Assembly: GCF_029227915.1 (NCBI RefSeq)
Contig: NC_079878.1
Span: 22,409,501-22,473,500, forward strand
DNA length: 64,000 bases
Origin: Hydractinia symbiolongicarpus
Lineage: Eukaryota; Cnidaria; Hydrozoa; Anthoathecata; Hydractiniidae
Reading direction: 5' to 3'
Shown here: piece after piece, positions 28,186 through 41,482 of the stretch
How positions within the stretch are numbered: the first letter of the stretch is position 1
Layout: each line of letters starts with the position of its first letter
Position numbers and translations under genes: made by a program
Notes under the pieces: model-generated
Database searches by the model: none
Seen by the model: the letters and a program-made list of their open reading frames with translations, nothing else
What the model was told of the DNA's origin: nothing

Positions 28186-31100
28186 TTATGCAGGTTCCTC
28201 CAACAGCCTTTGCCTTTCAGCTTTATTACTACAAGGGTAAAATTTTGCATATATGATAATAAACACAACTATGATAACAAACAACACTGCAGCCGTTATC
28301 CCAACAATGTACCAGACTGCATTGCTTCCTGTCAAAAAAAAAATAACAATTACAACAATTATAACAAAAAACATGATGCTAGTATAAGATTATAGAGAAA
28401 TACGTGAAATTGAATCAGCACAAATTTGAAGCTGTGGGGAAACGTAAATTCGTTGGAAGTAATATCTGATATCTTAAAAAGATAAATGCAAGACAAGTTT
28501 AAAATTTTTTTTAAAACTTGCAAAGCCAAATTTAATTTTTTCAACTCTCATAAAAATCTTCCGTATTTTTGTATCTTAAGAGATGCAGGAAATGCTTTGC
28601 TTTGTGTAAACACAAAATAAAGAAACGGCTTTCACAATAAAAGTAGATTGAAGAATCTATAACTGACTAGTGAAGAACAGCATAAACTCACTAAACTTTA
28701 ATTTAAAAGAACGCCTTATAAAATTGTGCTTAAAACTACATCGTAAAAACATAAACAAAAAAGTTGTTGGTAATTTCGTTAGGAAAGTGCTGCATAGGAT
28801 AAATCAAGCATTTTTACATGCAACTAAAGCTGTAAAATTTTAATAAATTCAAAAATGAAAATTGAAACTTTATGTAAACATCCAATTGACAAATCAATTG
28901 GATGTTTACATAAAGAACCTTAATCCTAAAATGTCCTACCTTTTTTTGGAGCTGCTGAAGATTCATTTGGACATCCATTGGGACAGCAGCAACGACTTTC
29001 AAGCGAAAAGTACTGAAAAAAAAAATAAACACATGGTTTTTGGCTCTTAAAGAAAAAATATATACAAATTAAAGTGATTAACATCAGTATAGCATCACAC
29101 AGCATTTTTTAATTTCATTTTTTCAAAATATGCCAGCAAACAATTAAAAATGCGTCCTTGATTTAGGTACAATTTTTTCAAGAATAAAATCAGGTTCCTA
29201 ATCTACTAATAAAAATTCACACGACAGAAAACATATACATACCCAAGTTAACTGAGTACCACGAGAAACATTGACATATTTAAATTCAGATTCGTTTAAT
29301 GGCAGAGCATGGTTGCATATCAGTGATATAACCATACCCTCCTTTGAAGACGATAGAGCATCCCTATAGAAAAATTATCTTTATTGTCAAAATATTTATT
29401 TTTTATCTTTCTTTTTTTTTCTTAACGAAATTAAAGGATTATGTTGAAAACAAATACAATTTAACAATATAATGCAACTTAATAAATCTGTTGGTTGCAA
29501 GTATGAATTTTGAAAAATAAAAACAACAAGTTACAACGTTTTGGGTGTCATAACCCATTTTCAAGTATCGCAATTTTTTAGAAGATTTAGTTATACACTT
29601 AATTGTTTCCATGTTACAATTAACTAAGAAAATAATAATATATAGTTCAGAGATTTCGTCATTTAAAAAACAAGACTTAACTTTTTTTATCATGCATATA
29701 GATTATTATTGGCAAGTTTAAAAATGAAGTCATTCTTAAGAACTGTAACACGGTTACAAAAAAATCCTATACCTGTAATTTAATGTCATATTTGAAACAA
29801 TAGGCTTATGATAATGTTTTTCCACTTTAAAGTCACAGGTTCTACCAAGCCCAACACATTCATGAAGAGATCCATTAAAGAAACGTGCTGTCTAAATCAA
29901 TGTATAACACAGCAAATTAACACATTGGAAAGGTTTCAAGATGGTAAAATATAAGAAACACATACAATATTGTAACTATGAGGACAAAACAACACTGTAA
30001 GATATTGATGATGGACAGACTTTTAAACAAGAAAATGAACTGTTGGTATAAAAATTAACAGTGCTAACCGATGTTTGGTTACATGGCTTGTTCGGAAGAG
30101 ACATATTCAAATAAAGGCTAAACTTTCCACAGGGCTGAAATGCATAGTACCATTTTTCAGTATCTCTTGCAATGAATCTAGAAAAAACATAACAATATTG
30201 TAGCAATCTATGTGTCAATTTGGATTTATTCTTTTTTTGCATATAATCAAGACAAAAATAATTTTTAATTTCTACTGAAATGGGGGCTACTGTACACTTA
30301 TATAACATTTTGAATTTACTAAGTGTACCCTTAGTGAGTTCCTTCACCATCCTTACTTTTACGGCAGTATCATATAATTAAATGAAAAAATGCAAAAAAA
30401 AATCAACCCATTCTTCTGAAAAAGTTTTCTCTTCTTTTTTGTTTCCTGTTACATCCTCTTTTAAAAGGCTGCCATAAAAAAGTCTCTTTTATGCACATTT
30501 ATATACTTCTTAGTGTGTCTTTATTACTAGTTGTTACAGGGGATCCTATCATACATATTTTATGCATTTTCTGCATCCTTGGCCGCCAGTGAAGTCTTTA
30601 TTACAGAGTGGTCAGAGTTCAAAATAAATATTTTATCCCCAGTGACCACCGTGACCACCGAAAACTTAAAATGGATGGTGAAATCGATTTGTGTTGTGTG
30701 TAGTAAAGCAGGAGTCTTAAATTAAACTTTGTGACAACTTATAGGACAAAAATGTGTAAAACTGAAATTCCACGCCAAAAAACACACATATTTTACCAAT
30801 AATAAGTGAATACTTTATTAAAAATTTGCATCTACAATTTTTGTAAGGTGTAAAATGTCTACTTTCAAGGGTTAATTCAAAATGATTTTAATTATAGTGT
30901 CAAAATTTAAGATTTCTCATTTTCTTGTAAATTCTCATTAGCGCTGCTATCTAAACTTTATTTTTCTTTGTAAAATGTTTTTTCTAAAGTTAGTTTCATA
31001 ATATTAACTTTAGGTACCAACATGCATTTAGCATAAAAAAATTATTTGAAAATTTTGTCGCAGCCAACTGTATTTAGCTATATACTTTCACTTTATAGGC

Positions 31101-32639
31101 ACAGGTAGCTAACAGCAGTCACAACCCTATGCGCAGCTGAGTAAAAATGAGATTGATGAAGATAACACAAAAATAAAGAACATGGGCTACAAGCAAGCTA
31201 TCTATAGCTGGCTTTACTATACTACCTAAAAATCTATGTTTGTAGCCGAAATCGAAACAAAATATATTTATCTTAACCCATAGAAACATATATATATAAA
31301 ACTAAATAAAACTAATGCAAAGCATTATGTGACTTGATAGCTAGCTATAGCTTGTCTGTTATGTAAACAAAAATGTAAATGTAAATCCTTTTCCAATAAT
31401 TGTAGACACAAGGAAAGAATAAGAATGATTTATAGGGAGAGGACTGTACTTAACCTCTAATTATAACTGTATTATGTCTGACAGTACATCGAATCGCTAC
31501 TTTGTGTAAATGATTATTTGTGGATTTTTTAAACAAGTATTTAAAATTGCTGATAATGGTTGATTGAATGGCTGTCACTAGAGCAGCAAATTTTATATAA
31601 TCTGAAAAAAAATTGCTAATCTTAGAAAAATCATATGAAAATGTGCCGTAATTCGAATTTTATTTATGTGCTTTCTCTTATGGCCTGCCAATTCCTGTTT
31701 AAAAACATTCCTATTAGAACAAAGTGGTTAGGAAAAACAGCAAAGTGCTGCGTGATGGAAATATAAATTGAAGTGTCTGGCCTGGCCTGTTTCTTCTCCA
31801 AAGAATTGACTGCAAAATGTCAATGGTCATTCTCAAAACCATGTTTTTGATGCAGATTTCGTTTACATAAATAACTTTTTAGAGACTTTCCTTCCAAACA
31901 GACGTATAAATAGTAAAAAAAAACAAAATAGCCTTAAGCTATGGAGAATAACAGCTGACCATATGCAGTGAAATAGTAAAATGATCACAGTTGATAACAT
32001 AAAGAGTAAAGTAACACCAATTCATAGTCATTCATTTTTCCGTTGAATTACAGAACAACCTACTAGGTTCATCGTACTGACTTCAACTAAAATTAACATT
32101 GTTTGAGACACTAAGTCCAGCAGAAACATGGACAAGTGAATTCTAAATGACAATTTTATTTTAAAAGTGGGTGCAAAACTATATCATTGTTATTTAATGC
32201 TCTGCCCACAATTATTTTGCCAAGATCGTATAAAAAAGTTCCAAGATTAAAAGGTGTGAGAACAAAAAAGTGGAAACTTATTAGGGCTGTTTTAGGACAA
32301 TATCAACAGGACACCCAAATATTTTGCATGTGTGTCTCTCTTAAAAAGTCCTGCAGAATTCCAAATCAAAACCAAAAAATTCTTTTTTCAGCAATTAGCT
32401 TTAATTTAAAATAACCTCTACCATGGATTTCCCTCATAGTCTAACAAGTCTAAAAAGCAAACTTATCAGGAAAGTATAAAATAATTTGTTACTTACCTTG
32501 GATTAAGATTTACATTCTTCACAAGTGGTTTGAGATTAATATACGCATTAGTTCCATTTATTTGGTAATTGCATCCATCACCTGATGCCCATGTCGAAGA
32601 AATAGCATTTGCAACAATTAAAATAATGATGGAAATCAT
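28186..32639 (-). CDS. Type I membrane MRH-like protein, paralogue B
   Basis: Six exons (32497-32639, 30069-30177, 29773-29891, 29243-29363, 28940-29012, 28186-28328) join in phase to 236 codons (235 aa). The signal peptide is MISIIILIVANAISSTWA. The lumenal domain has a C-N-Y start, WYYAFQPC, several N-glycosylation sequons (for example NMS, NQTS, NGS, NMT, NVS), NYRDA, SLICN and YFSLESRCCCPNGC. A single membrane span (WYIVGITAAVLFVIIVVFI) precedes a roughly 20-residue tail with ERQRLL, which fits the [DE]xxxL[LI] adaptor-binding signal. That layout matches cation-dependent mannose-6-phosphate receptor/Atg27-like sorting receptors. The inferred role is Golgi-endosome traffic of glycoproteins. 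It forms a tandem pair with 17978-27704. Confidence 0.65.
28868..28915. repeat. Perfect 22-bp inverted repeat in intron
   Basis: Arms 28868-28889 and 28894-28915 are exact reverse complements with a 4-base CAAA loop. The hairpin begins 24 bases inside the intron from the donor of exon 28940-29012 of MRH-like paralogue B. It could be a MITE remnant or an RNA hairpin. Confidence 0.9.
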
Positions 32640-33858
32640 TTTTCTGAATAGAAAGTATGAAAATAAAAATTACTATATATTCCAGCATTGAGTCTCTCAA
32701 TTGTAACAACAGATAATATGTATTACAATGTGGCAACAATATGCTTCTTATTCTTCACAACGTAAACTGTGAATATGTTAAGGTGAAAATACACTTGTAC
32801 AATTGTGCTTTAAGATACAGTTCTTAATGTCAAATGCAGCATGCACGTAGCAATCTATCACCATCAATGAAATAATATGCTAGACCCATCATATTGTATT
32901 ATAAACAAGCATAACAACATTAAGTGAGTTCAAAAATTAAAAAAAAAATGCACATTCCTGCCACTGATGATAAAAATATTTTATCGTAACATTTTGACAT
33001 ACTATAAAATGTCAAATATACAGCGCCTACATTGAGCTCATGCCCACAAGAACATTTCTTTCTCCATGCTTATTTTGCGAATCATGTGAGATTCGTTGTA
33101 AGTAAGAATAACCTGCAAAAATTGTGCAAGAGAATGCCATGTAAAATTTGCATGCACATGGACGAGTTTAAATGCACGAAAACTGTCAGGCACAGTTAAC
33201 TTATGTAGTGTGCTTGAAAATTTACATGCGTAAAATCATATTTTGCGAAGCCCTGCGTGTCAACAAAATATTTTCTATTATATACCAAAGTTTGGCACAA
33301 ACATAGAGGTTTATAACTTTTTTTTTGTTAATTAATGTGGAGTTTTTTAAAGTATACAGCTCAAAAATTGCAACTGTTTTAGTATTTAGATAAAGTACCA
33401 TCTTTTACTAGTGGAATTTGCAAGAAAAAAATGCAATGGAAGCAATATCACACAACCCATTCTTAAAATAAAAATAAACATATTTTATGATACGCGTTAT
33501 TTTAATGCTTTTTTTAAGTTGGTTGAACTAAGTTGGGTTATTTAAATTCTGTTTTATAAGTTATTACAGGCATTTGTGTTAATTTCCTTTGTGTTAATTT
33601 TGTGCCTCGTCAATTTCCTGGAATAAAGTAGTTGCTTCTTTAACGTCCTGGATATTTACGTTACACTTGTTAAACTCGCAATATGTGTATGACTAACCTG
33701 TAGGTTATCTTCACAGTTCTCCTAATAACACAACACCAAATAGACCCAATTGATTTACACACAACACAATATATACCACTATTATAAACACAATGATTTC
33801 ACCAGCAAGATTGGTTCAACACAAGTAAACCCCACCACCAATTGATTCTTATTAGTTT
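32640..33858. other. Upstream region of paralogue B, no gene recognised
   Basis: AT-rich sequence with no supported ORF, RNA gene or clear repeat. It presumably holds the promoter and 5' UTR of the minus-strand gene that starts at 32639. Confidence 0.4.
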
Positions 33859-34690
33859 ATGAAGTTGGTTTGTTTAAGAAATGTATTCAAGCATCTTTTC
33901 ACGAAGGGGACAAAAAATTTGGAAACACACGAGGAATTTAATGCTCATGTATACTTTGTTTGGAATATGCTTTTCTCATTTAAACTAGTCAGTTGGTGGA
34001 CAATAAATGACTCGGAATGCACATTGGAAAAAGGTGATGCCTTGTATAAATCTCAAAATACAGGAATGTTTTTGTCTGCAACAGAAATTCCTAGGTCTAT
34101 TATCATACAGAATTTGATTGTGCCACTTTATTTTGCTGCTGATTTTTTTGGATTTCTTCATAGTGGTTTAAATGCTCATTATCAGTGGATATTCATTTTT
34201 AATTATACCTAGTAAACGTCACTACTACTTGATAGACTCTCATGCCCTGGATGAGACAGGCATGCCATGTCCTACAGGCACTGCGATCATCTTGAATTTT
34301 TTCAATACATTTCAACTAGCTTCTTATATTTTTGAATTATATTACAAAGCACCAGCTATACAGTATGAAATCCAGTTTGTAAAAGTAGAAGATGATTTTA
34401 TATCTGCTGCTGAGAAAAGCAAAATAGTTGCAATTCACAAGTCTGAAGGTCAAGCTTTGAGGAAATGTGCATCTAATACTAAGAACAAAGCCAGTGAACG
34501 GCAACAACATCAACATACAACTGTGAAGTTGAATCCCACTTCCAATTCAAATTGCTCTGCATCATGTTCAAAGGTTAATTTTGAAACTGCGGCTTTGGTA
34601 TTAAGAAAACCCAAAAATGTTAAGAAACAGAGTGTCTTCAATTTAACCAAATATAATTTGCTATATATCATAAGTGTCCGTTACACGTAG
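33859..34690 (+). pseudogene. Transposon-associated cysteine-peptidase-like fragment (herpes tegument/OTU-like)
   Basis: Two overlapping frames (33859-34212 and 34172-34690) give one broken protein. It has LEKGDALYKS, a predicted LSATEIPRSI strand, then YLIDSHALDETGMPCPTGTA. A DSH motif followed by G-x-P and a Gly/Ala-rich strand is the pattern I know from tegument-peptidase-like (C76-type) domains carried by cnidarian mobile elements. The frame changes near 34200. No nucleophile Cys block is recognised upstream, so it is probably 5'-truncated. Downstream residues are basic and low in pattern. Host element type unknown. Confidence 0.45.
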
Positions 34691-34819
34691 CAAAGTTTCC
34701 AATAGCAAATAACATACAAGTATACTTCTGCAAGTACTTGTACAAGCAATTGTGCAAGTTTTTATACTTTCAAAAGTTTTGTCGAACAAATGTGAGTTTT
34801 TGTGCGCTCATTTTAAAAA

Positions 34820-35040
34820 TGGTTTGCAAACAAGAAGATGTTATTTTAATTCTGGCGCTATCACTGACAGTAAAAGTGAAGATAAGTCAGTGTAAAAAAA
34901 GAAAGCAATGCAAACGTTCTTGGGTGCGACCATGGTTATAAGACAGACAAGCGAAAGGGGCTTGCAATAGCATCCTTAGTGAATTAAGATTACAAGACGC
35001 TGAAAATTTTTCGTAATCATCACTATTCTCCGGTGTACAT
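34820..35040 (+). pseudogene. PIF/Harbinger-type transposase N-terminal remnant
   Basis: One frame ends in CKKRKQCKRSWVRPWL at 34941. The next frame continues at once with KGACNSILSELRLQDAENF. The K/R-rich block, WVRPWL, a short linker and then LLxELRLxDxxxF is the usual start of HARBI1-like transposases. The change of frame and stops afterwards (near 35015) show it is dead. No catalytic DDE region was found downstream before 35640, where other sequence begins. Confidence 0.4.
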
Positions 35041-35654
35041 ATTTTTTACATTTTTGACAAATTCTTTGAAATCATTCTACCAAACAATTGTTGTTGGGTT
35101 TCGCTTTCATTAGGACTCATCCAATCACTCTAACGCTTTTAACATAACTCTGTCTGGAACAGATACATCTTGATCTTTTTGACACTAGATGACTTTTTTG
35201 TTTATGGTTGAGTGCCGGGAAGTTTCATTATCACCATTCGGATGTTCGTCCACATTGATGTTGGATTCTGCCGTGCAAGGTGTAATATAATCAGATAAAA
35301 AGCCTGCTCCACTTTTCTTTGAAACATGGACTTTAATTCTATTCTGTCTTTGACTGGCAGTATTAATTCGTTTGAAATCAACTCCAGTGCTATATTTCTT
35401 CTTCTCGCATTATGATACTCTGCGTGGTTTCAGTTAAAAAGGCACTCGTGTAGTTGCCACTCTGCAATTAGTTTTCCCACCATATTGCCGTCCAACTATC
35501 AACTTTCTTTTTTTATTTATTGTCTCCATCTTCAACGAAATATTTTTCATACACACCACAGTTTAATTTTTTACTTTCATCAATTCCATATCCTATTGGC
35601 TCAATTATAATGAAAATAACAATGAAAAAAAAAAATTAAAATTATTAATACCTG

Positions 35655-37487
35655 TGGGTGGACGGAAGGACCAGCTAGACATAGACAGACCTGGTGGTGG
35701 AATAATGAGGTTGATCAGTGTATAAAGGAAAAGAGGAAACTTTGGAAAGAGTGGAAGTCAGGTGGTAGTAAAAATATTTACTTAGAAGCTAAGCATCGTG
35801 CTCGTACAGCAGTGCATAAGGCAAAATCAGAAGCAGAGAGAAACAGATTTGCAGATGTGTTAAGAAGGGAAGACCAGCGCAATGAGGTATTCAAGATAGC
35901 AAAGCAAATGAAGAAGACTAATCAAGATGTTGTACGTGAGAAGTGTATACGTAATGATGAAGGTGTTTTGGCTAGCACAGAGGAGCCGAAAAGGGTACCT
36001 TGGAAGAATTATTATCAAAGGTTGCTTAACACTGAGTTTGATTGGGATGAGGATAATTTGTCTGATGACGATGTTGTAGAAGGGCCAGCTATGCAGATCA
36101 AGACAGAATGGGTAGTGGAGGCTATTAGGAAATTGAAGATTGACAAGGCTGCAGGAGTATCAGGTATTGTTGCAGAGATGGTAAAAGCATCTGAATATAT
36201 TGGAGTTGAGCTTATCAATTAAGTCTTGCTAATCAGAATATAAAGGATGGTGCTATTCCAAGTGAGTGGCAGTCGAGTGTAATAGTGAATTGTTTCAAGG
36301 GCAAGGGTGATGCATTAGAAAGAGATAACTATAGAGGTTTGAAGTTGGTTGATCAAGTAATGAAAGTTATTAAAAGAGTGATTGATAAGTTACTTAGAGA
36401 AAGAATTGATATAGATAAGATGCAATTTGGTTTTGATCCAGGGCGTGCCACTACAGATGCAATATTTTTACTCAGACAGCTTCAGGAAAAGTATTTAGGA
36501 AAGAGAAAGAATTATATTTTGCCTTTGCAGATTTAGAGAAAGCTTTTGAAAGAGTGCCACATAAAGTTATTTGGTGGGCTATGAGAAAATAAGGTGTGGA
36601 TGAGTGGCTAGTTACGATGGTACAGTTTATGTACAGCAATGCTAGAAGTCGTGTCAGGATTAATGATTCACTTAGTGATGATTGTTTGCAGGAAAGGGGT
36701 TGGTAGTAACTCAATATTTGTCAGGCTAGCCATGTAAAATATGCACATCTATCTATCTATCTAGTATTGGTGGAAGGTTAAGAGCTGACATTCAGTTTGT
36801 AATGCAAGTGTTGCAAAGGTGAAATTATATAGACTGAAGTTATTCCAGCTTTAATGATGTACAACAGTGGTTTGTTAGAGATAGTTGAGAACTTCTGTTA
36901 CTTAGGTGATATGTTGGGCAGTGAAGGGGTGTTGGAAGAAGTGTTACTTGCAGGATAGGTTCTGCTTGGAAAAAGTTCAGAGAGTTACTTCTTTTGTTGA
37001 CCAGCAGAGTCTTGTCAATTGAGTTAAAAGGTAGGTTGTATGAGGCCTGTGTAAGAAGCGTTATGTTGTACGGTAGTGAGACATGGGCAGTGAAGCAGGA
37101 AGAACTTGACCGTTTAGAATGGAATGATATGAGAATGGTTAGGTGGATGTGTAATGCCAGTCTGAGAGACAGAAAGAGTTCAGATGAGCTAAGAAGCAGG
37201 CTAAGTATCCGTAGAATTAAAGATGTTATCCAGATAAGAAGATTGAATTGGCTGGGGCACTTGGAAAGAATGGAGGGGGATAATTGGGTAAGAAAGTGTA
37301 GAGACTTGACAGTTCCTGGGGCAAAGCCCAGAAGCAGACCGAGAAAGACTTGGAAGGAGGTTATAAGGACAGACTTGATACAGAGGAAGTTGAGTTTAGA
37401 TCTAACACAGTCTAGATCAGATTGGAAGAGGGTCATTAATATACCCCGTCCAACCCATGCTAGCATGGAAAACGGAAGTTAAGCCAA
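35655..37487 (+). pseudogene. RTE-like non-LTR retrotransposon, 5'-truncated and broken
   Basis: The reverse-transcriptase polyprotein is spread over several frames: a linker (RTAVHKAKSEAERNRF), finger/palm (DKAAGVSGIVAEM, ERDNYRGLKLV, FGFDPGRATTDAIF, LEKAFERVPHKVIWW with a stop soon after), and a long C-terminal tail (VMLYGSETWAVK, RLNWLGHLERM). The catalytic YADD block is absent. The sequence jumps near 36716-36780 into a short ATCT repeat. The endonuclease domain is missing at the 5' end, as is common after aborted target-primed reverse transcription. The 3' end runs into a GAT repeat, which fits the simple-repeat tails of RTE-type elements. Confidence 0.8.
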
Positions 37488-37756
<269 letters not shown>

Positions 37757-38880
37757 GCAATCGCCTCGTCATTATATAAAATTGTTTCAGATCGTTTCGA
37801 GAAACAAATTTTTAATTTACGAAACGATTATGAAACGATTTAAAATAAAATAAAATTTGTGAGTTAAAAAAGGAAAAGAATGGGAAACAAATGGGAAACG
37901 ATTGGGAAACAATTTGAAATAAAACTTCTGAAACGAATTCTAAAACGAATTGCAAAACGAATTTTGTTTTTCTTTGAAGCTTAAATAGAAAACAATTAAA
38001 ATGCAATAACAAAAATCGATTCGTAAAAATTATTTAAATCAAGCGATGATTTATTTATAAAGTAGCGGTATGGTAAATTACACCTCTTCTGTATAGAGCA
38101 TTTTTTTCAACTTTCCTTAAAAAACATTACAAAAGTATATGATGTACTTGTTAACAAAAGTTTATTCTGCAATATGACAAAAAAATTGAAATATTGTAAC
38201 ACATTAAAAATATAGTCAAAAGTCTTAAAAAGTAGGTGTGGCCAACTGTGAAGGGGTTAGTCTCAAAAGTGTAAAAGTTTTCAGAAAAAAAAGGTCCATA
38301 TGTTCAGCATAGTCTGAATTTTAAATCTTGTGTCTCATTTTTTTCTCAACTTTATTTGTTTTGAAAATATGATGTAAAACATCTATAAGATCATGAAAAT
38401 AACACTCAATTTTTTTTCTTTTTCTTTTGATCACTTTTGCATCCAAATCCGATGACAAAAAATTAAAATGAGATACACGATTAGAGATCAAACACTCGTG
38501 AAGGCGGAAATGAAAATTTCGTGATGTCATCTAAGGTATTTTTGAGACAGATCCCTTTTAAGTAAAGTAGGCAAACGAAAAGTTTATAAAAAATTATTCA
38601 GAGGATTTGTTAATGAAGTTTTTTCTGTAGACATGTGATTGTTTACAAGAAATTGAAAGAGGATATTTAATTATTAATTAGTTACTTAAAGTGAACTTGT
38701 AAAATTGTTATTCAACACATTTTCTGCATAAGAATGCCCCGGTGACAATAAAGCGAAATAAATAATTCTCAAAGCATTTGTTTCTAATATAATAATTTTT
38801 TTTTCAGCACAAACTTTGTAAATCATGCAGCTTCAAAATGGTGTGCAGAATTTTTTTTTTGGTTTTTACATATTATTCTT
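37757..38880. other. No gene recognised
   Basis: AT-rich sequence. The first 250 bases carry loosely repeated AAACGATT/AAACGAATT motifs. The remainder has no supported coding or RNA feature. Confidence 0.4.
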
Positions 38881-39700
38881 TTGATAGATGCAGCATGCTT
38901 CAGTGCTACTTCGCACGCTTGGTGTGCTGAAGAGAGAAGCACAAAATACCAGTGGCTTTCTCACTTGTTGGTCTGTCCTCCATTGTGTATCATTTACACA
39001 CAATTCAATAGCAATGCTGAGGTAGGAGTCAAATGTGCCAACTGTCTTCTTTGCTTCAATACTGACCCAACTGGAACACTTGACACAGGCTGGTTCCTTA
39101 ATGCAATGATGTTCTGGTACCGTGGTTAAACTACACAGCCATGACAGTTACACACTGAAGGTTGATGGTACCACCAAGGTTGAGGCAAAACAGACAATTT
39201 CTACGGAAGTTTCAGCCTGTCTTTCCTGACATCATCAGCTGTGCTGTTCATCCTACAGGCAACATTCTAAATAGAAAACCTGAAGCAATGCCACTAGCCA
39301 CTTCCATGCCACCACTGGCCATGCCACTACTTTAGTCTACTGAAACGCTGCAGTCAATGCCACCAACAGTGCTTCAGCTGCCCTAACAAATGATAGAACT
39401 GTCTGCACAATCAGCACAACCTTTAACCAATTACTATCCTGCTAGCATGTCGTTAATACCTCATGCACCAAACCGCTGACCATCACATCATCTGTCCATT
39501 CAATAAAAGCTGATTACATTGCTTTAGCTCCATCGTGGTTCCAGGTCGTCCTTACTGAACTAGGCGTCCTCCACTGTCATACAACCAGAAACTGGCCTTT
39601 GGACCTAAATTTGATGACATCGAACTGAAGGGGGATGAAGAGATATCTGAACTAGCAATAAGGCGTTCTATTGTATTACTATATTATGTATATATAATAC
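38881..39700 (+). other. Unassigned decayed coding-like segment
   Basis: Higher GC than its surroundings and fragments of protein-like sequence in several frames: an 82-residue ORF at 38881-39129, then Pro/Met-rich MPPLAMPLL-type fragments, and LAFGPKFDDIELKGDEE near the end. I do not recognise a family. It ends near another interspersed-repeat copy and may be a dead mobile element. Confidence 0.3.
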
Positions 39701-39714
39701 TGGTGGTGATAGAT

Positions 39715-39775
39715 AGATAGATTTTGAACAGAGTCAGACAAAATACAGCTATTATTTTAGAGATTTTAGATGAAA
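39715..39775 (+). repeat. Interspersed repeat tail (same family as 21645)
   Basis: GAACAGAGTCAGACAAAATACAG then CTATTATTTTAGAGATT matches the tail at 21837-21868 of the repeat copy in paralogue A. Confidence 0.45.
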
Positions 39776-39989
39776 TTAGATGAGTATATTTTGGTTAGTA
39801 TATAGTTTAAATGATCTTTATTTAACCGACTAGACTAATAAATTATTCAATAGTTCAATAGTCAGTAGTTATTGTTGGCTGAATGAAAGTACCCATTTAT
39901 TTTGTCAGTACTGGTAAAATATCACCACAAGACATTGAAAAAGTTCTAAGGATGACCAGTTTTTAAAACTTGAAGAACAATCTTCTTTA

Positions 39990-40428
39990 AGTCAGGGTAA
40001 ACACCTAATTAGGTGGCATGACCTACTTAGGCGAGTCGTTTAGTTAGGCGACGTGATGTAGTTTAATTAGGCTACCCATAGTCTAACTAGGCGAACAAAA
40101 ACTTTCTGTTGTAAATACGTCGAAATCATTGCGTTGCAGTGTTTACCTCAATAGGCGACACTTAACCTAATTAGGTTATATAATTTATTTTAACATAATT
40201 CTTACTTGCGCGCGAACATATCGAAAGGGCACGAGTGACAATTTTGGAATCATGGTCGTGTAGACTATCCATTCTGAACAAAGATTTTTCGCGATTTTTT
40301 CTTAGGAATGCCATTAAAGAATGTAATGTCTTAACTAGGTTATATATGGCCTAACTAGGCTACAATAAGTCGCCTAGGTGGTATGCCCTAATTAGCCTAC
40401 CATCGCTAATTAAGTGTTTACCCTGACT
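39990..40428. mobile_element. MITE-like element with AGTCAGGGTAAACAC terminal inverted repeats
   Basis: Left end AGTCAGGGTAAACACCTAAT and right end, read in reverse complement, AGTCAGGGTAAACACTTAAT define a 439-bp non-coding element. Its interior repeats CTAAYTAGGY on both strands many times. No transposase and no convincing target duplication is seen. Confidence 0.75.
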
Positions 40429-41228
40429 GTCTGTGGATTTGGGTAAATCTGTAAATATAGAATCTATTTCCTTAGAGTCTAGGTACCTGCCATATCTAAC
40501 TTTGCAGTTATATAAGAAAATATATTATTTACTTACTTACACTGCTGCTGATAATGCTAGCTGCTAGCTAGCTCCCTGTCATCACAACGAAAGTGAAAGT
40601 TGTGTTGGTGTAAGCTAAAGCTAGCTGTCTTATTAATTGCTGATAAATCAGAAGACACCTATGTCAAAATGGCTGTTTATAAAGAGAAAATAAGGGTAAC
40701 AGGGGAAGTTGGGAGTTCGTTGATACCTTGCGACACCTGGCATTTGTGCAGTTTTTGTCTCGAAAACGAAAGAAGACAATGTTGATTAAAATCAATCCCG
40801 TGACACAGGGTGCGAAAAATCATTACCTCAAACTACTTTCAAGGGGCTACGGAACGGCTGTCGGATTTCGACTTTAGTGACTTACACGACAGTCGAGCTG
40901 ATGGCGGCGAACAAAAATGGCTATTTTTCCGGCCTGTATGTAATTTACAGACTCAAACATATAGATATATCTAGAATTTTTTTTCTTTTCCAGCCTTGGT
41001 AATGTCTTCATCTAGGATAAGTATTGCTGAAGTATTTCTTTGTTATATACTTTTCGAAAAAAAATATTGAACCAGGGAGCAAAGTGCGCTGGTCTGTTCA
41101 TTGCGCAAAATGCGTTTGCCGGATTTTTATTATGTGCGCGGAATATACGGAGTCTGAGCATTTTACCGGTTCATAGTCCTTTAAGCTAAAACACGCCCAC
41201 TTACTATTTGCGCCCTAGTGCAAACCCC
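40429..41228. other. No gene recognised
   Basis: Spacer between the MITE-like element and a small inverted-repeat unit, with a few short ORFs lacking any family pattern. Confidence 0.4.
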
Positions 41229-41312
41229 GTCCCCAGGCTTGTTAGGCTATTAGCCTGAACAAGGTCGGCTGTTTAAATATAAGGCCGGTGAGAGACAAAA
41301 CGCCCTGGGGAC
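41229..41312. repeat. Short inverted-repeat element (GTCCCCAGG ends)
   Basis: GTCCCCAGG at 41229-41237 and CCTGGGGAC at 41304-41312 bracket 66 bases with an internal AGGCTATTAGCCT hairpin. It is probably a small MITE fragment. Confidence 0.55.
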
Positions 41313-41482
41313 CAGGCTGATCATTAAGGAATGAAGGAGTTGTCTAGTGTATGCGTAATAACAACAATGACATGAAATCTGGTTGCCATAGTTATATTTA
41401 GATTCGAATTTAACGAGTAAATGGTCTCACCATATCTTGGTTGTATTTTATGACAACAAGAACAAAGCTGCACCAAATAACG

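Noticed and set aside
36840-37466. Minus-strand 208-residue ORF
   Set aside because: Antisense of the retrotransposon C-terminal domain, rich in Leu/Ser as expected for a shadow.
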